The notes under the pieces are model-generated. The model was not told the origin of the DNA. It was given only the letters and a program-made list of their open reading frames with translations, and searched no databases. Position numbers and translations under genes: made by a program. Below, piece after piece: positions 1-4,770 of a stretch of DNA of 5,841 bases (within the stretch, counting starts at the first letter, position 1; each line of letters opens with the position of its first letter). The stretch is from Candidatus Stahliibacteriota bacterium (GTDB lineage: Bacteria; Hydrothermota; UBA3073). Location: NCBI GenBank assembly GCA_030627085.1, contig DAOUSS010000101.1, positions 1 to 5,841 on the forward strand. Direction: 5' to 3'.

Positions 1-51
1 GGAATTGGTGTGTGTAATAATCCCAAGTTATGCTTTACTGTGGCAAGACTA

Positions 52-75
52 TGTAGGGCAAACCTTTAGGTTTGC
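52..75 (+). repeat. REP-like hairpin element, copy 1
   Basis: A 24-nt element beginning TGTAGGGCAA contains a perfect 8-bp inverted repeat (58-65 pairs with 68-75) with a 2-nt loop. It matches, in opposite orientation, the elements at 87-110 and 128-151. Five of 24 positions differ; four of these form two compensatory base-pair changes in the stem and the fifth is in the loop. That supports selection on, or copying of, a hairpin rather than chance. Function is unknown; a REP/MITE-like mobile palindrome is the likeliest class. Confidence 0.7.
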
Positions 76-76
76 A

Positions 77-158
77 GAAGTATTTAGCAAGGCTGAAGCC
101 TTGCCCTACAATTTCAAGAAGTATTTAGCAAGGCTGAAGCCTTGCCCTACAATTTCAA
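77..158. repeat. Tandem repeat, two perfect 41-bp copies, each with a hairpin element
   Basis: Positions 77-117 and 118-158 are identical 41-nt units. Each contains an 8-bp perfect inverted repeat (87-94 with 97-104; 128-135 with 138-145), equivalent to a 7-bp stem closed by a TGAA loop. Read on the - strand, each unit holds the 24-nt TGTAGGGCAA element also found on the + strand at 52-75. Two copies without a spacer do not make a CRISPR array. Perfect identity suggests a recent duplication. Confidence 0.85.
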
Positions 159-188
159 GGTCAGTCATACCATATCAGATTTTTCTCC

Positions 189-217
189 TTGACTTTTATT
201 GTTTTTTATAGTATAAT
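189..217 (+). promoter_or_regulatory. Sigma70-like promoter for the 440 gene cluster
   Basis: A -35 box TTGACT (189-194, 5 of 6 consensus bases) is separated by exactly 17 bp from a perfect -10 box TATAAT (212-217). Transcription would start near 223-226, giving a leader of about 215 nt before the first start codon, made almost entirely of repeats. It is the best promoter match I found in the window and points at the phosphoesterase-protease pair. The main caveat is that AT-rich DNA can match by chance. Confidence 0.6.
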
Positions 218-225
218 CCTCACCA

Positions 226-267
226 AGACATGAGACAACAGACCAAAGACAAAAGACTGTAGACTAA
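226..267 (+). repeat. Heptamer-phased AGACNNN tract, six units
   Basis: AGAC occurs at 226, 233, 240, 247, 254 and 261, exactly every 7 nt, with variable NNN between. The phase decays after 267 (AGGT at 268). It lies at the start of the predicted leader transcript. The tract has no start codon context and is not a multiple of a coding period, so it is best described as a degenerate short tandem repeat of unknown role. Confidence 0.8.
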
Positions 268-282
268 AGGTAAGAAATAAAT

Positions 283-389
283 GATTTCCGTGTTCTTCGT
301 GTCCTTCGTGGGAGGATTTATTATAAGATTCCGTGTTCTCCGTGTCTTTCCTGCCTGACGGTAGGCAGGCGTGGGAGGATTTATTATAA
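283..389. repeat. Direct repeat pair with 9-nt period (one copy interrupted)
   Basis: The blocks 288-326 and 331-389 are near-identical apart from two substitutions and a 20-nt insertion in the second. Both begin CCGTGTTCT and end GGGAGGATTTATTATAA. Within each, GTGTTCTTC/GTGTCCTTC-type units recur every 9 nt; on the - strand this reads as CACGAAGGA-type units. Related sequences lie at 390-410 and around the GxxExxY gene (3285-3305, 3693-3713), so the window contains a dispersed repeat family. Confidence 0.75.
350..369. repeat. 20-nt palindromic insertion inside a repeat copy
   Basis: Seven bases CCTGCCT (350-356) pair perfectly with AGGCAGG (363-369) around the 6-nt centre GACGGT. Removing exactly these 20 nt restores the alignment of 331-389 with the uninterrupted copy at 288-326, so the palindrome is an insertion. 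The boundary is ambiguous by one base because C350 and C370 are equivalent. It is probably a very small mobile palindromic element; the mobilising enzyme is unknown. Confidence 0.7.
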
Positions 390-410
390 CACTCTGTGAT
401 CTCTGTGGTT
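390..410 (-). repeat. Third, diverged copy of the 9-nt-period repeat
   Basis: On the - strand this reads AACCACAGAGATCACAGAG followed by TG, with 9-nt internal periodicity. It shares the AACCAC head and the AGAT/CACAGAG pattern with the inverted repeats flanking the gene at 3304-3690. It lies 21 nt upstream of the ribosome binding site of the first gene. Confidence 0.55.
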
Positions 411-430
411 AGTGTTGCACTATTAAAAAA

Positions 431-436
431 GGAGGT
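431..436 (+). promoter_or_regulatory. Strong Shine-Dalgarno site (GGAGGT)
   Basis: A perfect GGAGGT lies 3 nt upstream of ATG 440 and fixes that start, which also begins a good signal peptide. The spacing is on the short side. It is the only strong ribosome binding site correctly placed before a start codon in the window. Confidence 0.75.
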
Positions 437-439
437 TGG

Positions 440-1600
440 ATGCGTGGATTACCAAAGAGATGTTTCTTTCTGCTCCTTGTGGCGGTTACCGCCTTTTCCT
501 ATCCAAGGCATAAGGTAACATTCACCTATGAAGACGAATCTGCAAAAACAGTCCATCTCGTTGGAACTATGAATGGATGGGATAGGACCTCAACACCGTT
601 TTCAAAAAAGGATGGAAGATTTGAGGTCACGGTTGAACTCTATCCGGGTGAATACGAATATAAGTTTCTCATAGATGGGGAAAAATGGATAACCGATCCA
701 AATAATGAACTCGTATGTCCTGGAAAATATAAAAACTCACTACTAATCGTTGGCAGTGAGAAAGAGATAGAAGAAATAAAGGGTGAATTAAGAGAGAGGG
801 CAAAACTCGTTACGAAAATTGAGGAACTGGCTCAGGGCAAGACACCATTTAGATTCGCTGTTCTTGGTGATAACAGAGGCAACCCTGAAGTATATAAAAC
901 CCTGCTTGAGAAGATTTCCTCACTTGCACCCAACTTTGTTGTAAACACGGGAGACCTTATCACAAATGCCGGTCACCTTTACCAGTGGGATGAATTCATA
1001 GAATTATCCTCGGATTATGATTTTCCCATCCTCCCCGTTGTGGGAAATCACGATGTAGACAATCCAAGGTCAGAGAAAATGTATAGGGATATATTTACCC
1101 TTCCAGGTGAAGAAGTCTACTACTCGTTTACCTATGGCAATTCTCAGTTTATTGCATTGGATTCAGAGATTCCCGGTGGAGAAAGTAAAATAACAGGAGA
1201 ACAACTTGAATGGCTAAGAGTGACCCTAAAAGAAAATTCTCCCACAAACAGGTTTGTCTTTCTCCACAGACCCCTATACCCTGACTCTCTTATAGGTAGC
1301 CACTTCGGAAACTGTCTGGATAAATACCCAGAGGAGAGGGACAGCCTGCTGGCACTTTTAAAGATGTATAAAGTAGATATTGTATTCGTGGGGCATGAGC
1401 ACCTCTTCAGAAAATCTGTCCACGATGGAGTTATCCAAATTATCACTGGTGGTGCAGGCGCCCCACTCTATGCAGCAGAAGAAGATGGCGGTTTCTATCA
1501 CTTTGTTCTTGTGAATGTTGAAGAAGAAAAGACAGAGGGGACATTATATAAACTGAAGAATGGTGATTTTATAGTGACACCAATATTTCTCCTTGAATGA
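440..1600 (+). CDS. Secreted CBM48/AMPK-beta-like glycogen-binding domain fused to calcineurin-like metallophosphoesterase
   Basis: The 386-aa product is probably exported and hydrolyses an unknown phosphoester. Residues 1-20 are a signal peptide (K6, R7, hydrophobic core FFLLLVAV, likely cleavage after AFS). Residues about 25-105 form a CBM48/AMPK-beta-type module; W47, K75, W83 and N99 match the glycogen-contacting residues of AMPK-beta, suggesting alpha-glucan binding. A charged helical linker (106-133) follows. The phosphoesterase domain (about 137-360) shows GDNRG (D144), TGDLI (D172), GNHD (N203, H204), FLHRP (H276) and GHEH (H319, H321), a near-complete dinuclear metal site. Motif I is D-x-R (R146) instead of the usual D-x-H, as in several divergent branches. 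Start choice rests on the GGAGGT site. It is followed 3 nt later by the protease gene, implying co-transcription from the 189-217 promoter. The domain calls are firm; the substrate is unknown. Confidence 0.9.
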   Translation: MRGLPKRCFFLLLVAVTAFSYPRHKVTFTYEDESAKTVHLVGTMNGWDRTSTPFSKKDGRFEVTVELYPGEYEYKFLIDGEKWITDPNNELVCPGKYKNSLLIVGSEKEIEEIKGELRERAKLVTKIEELAQGKTPFRFAVLGDNRGNPEVYKTLLEKISSLAPNFVVNTGDLITNAGHLYQWDEFIELSSDYDFPILPVVGNHDVDNPRSEKMYRDIFTLPGEEVYYSFTYGNSQFIALDSEIPGGESKITGEQLEWLRVTLKENSPTNRFVFLHRPLYPDSLIGSHFGNCLDKYPEERDSLLALLKMYKVDIVFVGHEHLFRKSVHDGVIQIITGGAGAPLYAAEEDGGFYHFVLVNVEEEKTEGTLYKLKNGDFIVTPIFLLE

Positions 1601-1603
1601 TTT

Positions 1604-3271
1604 ATGTTACTCTATCTCCTTTACATAATCCTGATGCCGTCGTATCATGGAGATGCAAGGGAATCGCAGTTCAGGGCAAAATATCCTTTTATAGACAGAC
1701 CTGCAAGGATAGAACCGACAAAAATAGTGAGAGAAAAAAGAGCCCTTGTTCTCCTCGTTGATTTCCCTGATAAACCACATACCCACAACGCCGAGGAGTT
1801 CCAAACTATCTTATTTGACAGGATTCCGGGCAGTATGTGGCATTACTACAATGAGGTATCCTACTCAAAATTTTCCCTCGATGGATACGTGTACGGGTGG
1901 CTTCGCGTTCCTCATTATTATTCCTACTACTGCAACGGAGATGACTCCACAGGAACAGATGATGATTATGGATTTGATTTCGACAATTTTCCACACAATG
2001 TTCTCGGGCTGGTGAGGGATGCAGTTCAGACTGCTGATTACTATATAAATTTTCAAGAATTTGACACGGACGGCGACTCGTTTGTAGATGCCTTATTTAT
2101 CGTCCATTCAGGCCCAGGAGCAGAGGCGACACAAAATGCGTCTCACATCTGGTCACACAAGTGCAGCTTCTCTGATGTGCATGAGATCTATCCCTCATCC
2201 CCGGAGTATATCCCTGTGGATGGTGTAAAGGTGAATGTATACTCTATGGAACCAGAGGAACTTGATGAGAATCACACGATGATTACAACAGGAGTATTCT
2301 GCCATGAATTCGGGCATGTGCTTGGTCTTCCTGATTTATATGATACGGACTATTCAAGCCTCGGTATTGACATGTTCTGCATGATGTCTGGTGGCTCCTG
2401 GCTGGGTTCTCCTCCCGGGAGTTGTCCTGCTCACTTCTGTGCATGGTGTAAGTATGCACTGGGATGGGTAGAACCTGTGGCACTCGAGCGGGACAAGGTT
2501 AAGAAGATAGAAGATGCCAGCATCCCTGCAGTAGAGAATGAAGATGTTATATATAGATTTTTGGAAAACCCCGGTGGCGTCTCTGACTGGATGATAGGCA
2601 GTGGTGAAGGTGAGTATTTCCTCGTTGAGAACAGAGAAAGGACAGGATACGATAGTTACCTTCCTGGTGGAGGACTTCTCATCCTGCATATAGATGAGCA
2701 AAAACGCACGAACGATGACGACTCCCATCCACTCGTGGGTGTTATGCAGGCAGACGGGGATCTTTCACCGGTTTTTAGCCTGCTTAATGGAGCGTCGTCG
2801 GATGACCTGTGGAAAGACGACACAACAGGATTCTCAAATATATCCTATCCATCTTCTTACTTCTATGACGGTAGACCATCCGGTGTAGAGGTATCAAACA
2901 TATCCCCATCTGGGGATGTAATGAGGGCAGACCTTGAACTACTTCCCGTATTTCTGGACAGATTGTATACATTTCCGAATCCATTTGTAAAGGAGGAAGC
3001 AGGAGATGGGGTATTCTTCAGTTACCTCCCGTGCTTAGACGAGGAGACCGAAAATATGTTTCCGGATTTTTATGTAAGGATATTTGATATTCGAGGTAGA
3101 GCCATAAGGAGGCTTTCTGCGAAGGAAGATGGCGATACATACCTTAGAAGAATATATTGGGATGGAAGAAACGACAGAGGAGATGAGATCGCATCAGGAC
3201 TCTATTATTACTTAATGGAAATTCCCGAGAGGGGAGAGAAGAACAGAGGAAAACTCACACTTGTGCATTGA
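1604..3271 (+). CDS. Secreted M6 family metalloprotease (immune inhibitor A-like) with C-terminal FlgD/T9SS-type domain
   Basis: The 555-aa product is a predicted extracellular zinc endopeptidase. It opens with a short hydrophobic export segment (about 1-14, no basic residues). The M6 catalytic domain spans about 45-450: HEFGH (H234, E235, H238) continues to GLPD (D244), the HExxHxxGxxD zinc site, and MMSGGSW (260-266) is the likely Met-turn. DTDGDSFVD (154-162) resembles a calcium loop. Residues about 453-555 form a FlgD-Ig/type IX sorting-like beta domain, with FPNPF (457-461), the strand VRIFDIRGRAIRRL, YWDGRNDRGDEIASGLYYY (518-536) and a final KLTLVH. The start is in the same frame as the preceding gene, with only TTT between that stop (TGA) and this ATG, and no Shine-Dalgarno, so translation probably depends on coupling. 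The peptidase call is firm; the surface-sorting role of the last domain is inferred. Confidence 0.93.
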   Translation: MLLYLLYIILMPSYHGDARESQFRAKYPFIDRPARIEPTKIVREKRALVLLVDFPDKPHTHNAEEFQTILFDRIPGSMWHYYNEVSYSKFSLDGYVYGWLRVPHYYSYYCNGDDSTGTDDDYGFDFDNFPHNVLGLVRDAVQTADYYINFQEFDTDGDSFVDALFIVHSGPGAEATQNASHIWSHKCSFSDVHEIYPSSPEYIPVDGVKVNVYSMEPEELDENHTMITTGVFCHEFGHVLGLPDLYDTDYSSLGIDMFCMMSGGSWLGSPPGSCPAHFCAWCKYALGWVEPVALERDKVKKIEDASIPAVENEDVIYRFLENPGGVSDWMIGSGEGEYFLVENRERTGYDSYLPGGGLLILHIDEQKRTNDDDSHPLVGVMQADGDLSPVFSLLNGASSDDLWKDDTTGFSNISYPSSYFYDGRPSGVEVSNISPSGDVMRADLELLPVFLDRLYTFPNPFVKEEAGDGVFFSYLPCLDEETENMFPDFYVRIFDIRGRAIRRLSAKEDGDTYLRRIYWDGRNDRGDEIASGLYYYLMEIPERGEKNRGKLTLVH

Positions 3272-3284
3272 TATACATAAATTT

Positions 3285-3305
3285 AACCACGAGATTATAC
3301 AAGAT
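3285..3305 (+). repeat. Left inverted repeat flanking the GxxExxY gene
   Basis: These 21 nt, beginning AACCACGAGATT, match the reverse complement of 3693-3713 at 18 of 21 positions; all three differences are transitions. The repeat has a 10-nt pattern (AGAT ends at 3295, 3305 and 3315) and runs into the start of the coding region. No target-site duplication is visible outside it. Confidence 0.75.
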
Positions 3306-3690
3306 GAACACAGATGTTGAAAAATGGTTATATAAAGACCTGACTTATGAAATCATAGGCGCAGCTATGGAAGCTCATAATGAATTGGGAAATGGATTTT
3401 TGGAAAATGTGTATGAAGAAGCTTTATGTTATGAGTTAGAACAGCGAGGGATTCCTTTCCAGAGACAAGTTGAGATAGATATCTATTACAAAGACCACTT
3501 GATTTCCAAAAAGTATAGGACTGATATAATAGTAGATGACAAAGTTATTGTGGAGATTAAAGCTGCCTCTGGTTTAACAAGAGTAGATGAGGCACAACTA
3601 ATGCATTATTTAAAAGCTACAAAATACAGAATCGGATTACTTCTGAACTTTGGGAAGGAAAAACTGGAGAAAAGAAGAATAATCTTGTGA
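3304..3690 (+). CDS. GxxExxY protein, PD-(D/E)XK nuclease superfamily (PDDEXK_3)
   Basis: The 128-aa product has the typical full length of the GxxExxY family (about 120-130 aa), of unproven function. The signature GNGFLENVYEEAL gives G31, E34 and Y37. The nuclease-like core is RTDIIVDDKVIVEIKA, with D74 and E84-x-K86 as the candidate D...ExK site, and Q98 in the next helix; all expected residues are present, so the gene looks intact. ATG 3304 fits family starts (MNTD). A TTG at 3268 would add 12 residues translated from the repeat and is less likely. No Shine-Dalgarno is visible. GC is low (21/60 at 3361-3420, 18/60 at 3481-3540) compared with parts of the protease gene (33/60 at 2401-2460, 25/60 at 2521-2580). 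With the flanking inverted repeats, this suggests insertion of a cassette between genes 1604-3271 and 3731-4669. Confidence 0.9.
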   Translation: MNTDVEKWLYKDLTYEIIGAAMEAHNELGNGFLENVYEEALCYELEQRGIPFQRQVEIDIYYKDHLISKKYRTDIIVDDKVIVEIKAASGLTRVDEAQLMHYLKATKYRIGLLLNFGKEKLEKRRIIL

Positions 3691-3692
3691 CA

Positions 3693-3713
3693 ATCTCGTG
3701 TAATCTTGTGGTT
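3693..3713 (-). repeat. Right inverted repeat flanking the GxxExxY gene
   Basis: On the - strand these 21 nt begin AACCACAAGATT and mirror the repeat at 3285-3305 (18 of 21 matches, differences all transitions). They start 2 nt after the GxxExxY stop codon and end 17 nt before the next start. The two repeats could pair in the transcript as a long-range stem, or mark cassette ends. Confidence 0.75.
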
Positions 3714-3730
3714 TCTTTAAAAATAATTTT

Positions 3731-4669
3731 ATGATGCTTCTATACCTCATATTCCTGTTTTCACCAGGGACCACTGCCCACCAGTTCCTCGGACTTGGAT
3801 TTGGCGCAAGGGCAGTTGCTATGGCCGGGACATATACTGGGGTCTCAGATGATGTATATGCCGTATTCTACAATCCGGCTGGCCTCAGGAGTGGTAAAGA
3901 ATTTGATATAGCATTAACATCCTCCGCTTTTCCCCTTGATGCATCACTTGCATCAGGCGCAGTTAAATATTATCTTAAAGGTATTGGTACTCTTGCAGGT
4001 GGGTTTGCATTCTTCTCCACAAGTGATATATTGTGGGATGAGTACGGCACAAAGATAGATGAGTTTGGTATAAGCGACCTTGGAGTTCTTCTTTCTTACG
4101 CATTCAAAACGAAAAAGAACCTTATGATAGGAGTAACAGGAAAGGGGATATACTCCCGTCTTGGTGATTACAGTATTGGCTCGTTTGGGTTTGATGCCGG
4201 AGTTCTCTACAATCTTTTTGATGTTATTTATCTTGGTGCATCTTTAAAGAATGTAGGAATTGGTGCCAGGTTCTACAAAGAAAGGGACCCTGCGCCCGTG
4301 AGCCTCTCCTGCGGAACATCAATAAGATTTTCTATTAAGAATATTATAAGATTTTTGCTTGCGCTTGATACAAAGGCGGGTTTGGGCTGCACTCCTTCAT
4401 ATACTGTCGGTGGCGAGATAAAAATCCACTTCCCTGAAAAAAATACTTCAAAAGAATATATAAGTGGTTTGGCTTTGAGGGCCGGATACGACCCTGGACA
4501 TTACTTCAGAGGAGAATATGAACCTGGTGGGAGTAGCCTGACAACAGGCATTGGCATTGAATGCGCCATACCGAAAACAAGTTTCCTTATGGTCTTTGAT
4601 GTCATTTACAGGGATTATGGCTATTTCGGACAGGCAGAACACCTCTCACTCTCATTTGTCAAAAGATAG
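3731..4669 (+). CDS. PorV/PorQ (UPF0164) family outer-membrane beta-barrel protein
   Basis: The 312-aa product is a predicted FadL-like outer-membrane barrel. Residues 1-16 are a hydrophobic export segment (MMLLYLIFLF, likely cleavage after TTA). The mature N-terminus FLGLGFGARAVAMAGTYTGVSDD followed by YNPAGL (roughly 19-52, written here in two parts) is the family hallmark. The rest is alternating aromatic/small-residue strands with glycine turns, ending in SLSFVKR as expected for a last barrel strand. In Bacteroidetes PorV is the T9SS shuttle protein; other members have unknown roles, so T9SS function is only suggested, by the nearby protease with a sorting-like C-terminal domain. ATG 3731 is followed by ATG 3734; neither has a Shine-Dalgarno, and no other start exists upstream before the in-frame stop at 3701. 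The export segment lacks basic residues, so part of the original start region may have been altered by the cassette upstream. Confidence 0.87.
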   Translation: MMLLYLIFLFSPGTTAHQFLGLGFGARAVAMAGTYTGVSDDVYAVFYNPAGLRSGKEFDIALTSSAFPLDASLASGAVKYYLKGIGTLAGGFAFFSTSDILWDEYGTKIDEFGISDLGVLLSYAFKTKKNLMIGVTGKGIYSRLGDYSIGSFGFDAGVLYNLFDVIYLGASLKNVGIGARFYKERDPAPVSLSCGTSIRFSIKNIIRFLLALDTKAGLGCTPSYTVGGEIKIHFPEKNTSKEYISGLALRAGYDPGHYFRGEYEPGGSSLTTGIGIECAIPKTSFLMVFDVIYRDYGYFGQAEHLSLSFVKR

Positions 4670-4703
4670 GAGGACTGGTTAGAAGAGAAGTTTTGGACAC
4701 TGG

Positions 4704-4717
4704 ACCGTTGAAACGGT
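4704..4717. repeat. Small hairpin in the 4670-4770 gap
   Basis: ACCGTTGAAACGGT is a perfect inverted repeat (6-bp stem with a 2-nt loop, or 5 bp with a TGAA loop, the same loop as in the 87-104 hairpin). No U-run follows, so it does not look like an intrinsic terminator. It may be another short palindromic element. Confidence 0.5.
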
Positions 4718-4770
4718 GTTAGTTCGTTATACTGTTTAAAAGATGCAATGGAAAGAGTGACTGACCAATT

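Larger units (their letters stand above)
1..439. other. Repeat-rich intergenic region without a gene
   Basis: I see no credible protein or RNA gene here. The only open frame (5-211) runs through the hairpin elements and the 41-bp tandem repeat and has no family resemblance. The region holds, in order, a hairpin element, a 2 x 41 bp tandem repeat, a sigma70-like promoter, a heptamer-phased tract, two copies of a repeat with 9-nt period (one interrupted by a 20-nt palindrome), a third diverged repeat, and the ribosome binding site of the first gene. Any upstream gene lies outside the window. Confidence 0.8.

Noticed and set aside
77..158. Possible CRISPR array
   Set aside because: Only two adjacent identical units, with no unique spacers and no cas genes.
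5..211. Open frame of 68 codons on the + strand in the 5' region
   Set aside because: It translates the hairpin elements and the 41-bp tandem repeat, has no ribosome site and no family features.
2354..2728. Minus-strand open frame of 124 codons
   Set aside because: It is antisense to the catalytic region of the M6 protease and has no independent support.
3268..3303. TTG at 3268 as an upstream start of the GxxExxY gene
   Set aside because: It overlaps the protease stop and would add 12 residues read from the repeat; family members start near MNTD at ATG 3304.
3285..3713. Target-site duplication around the GxxExxY cassette
   Set aside because: The flanks just outside the inverted repeats show no convincing direct repeat, so classical transposition cannot be claimed.
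4704..4717. Intrinsic terminator after the barrel gene
   Set aside because: The stem is short and is not followed by a run of T.
4708..4733. Promoter TTGAAA ... TATACT before the last gene
   Set aside because: The spacer is only 14 bp and the -35 box is half of a palindrome, so support is too weak.
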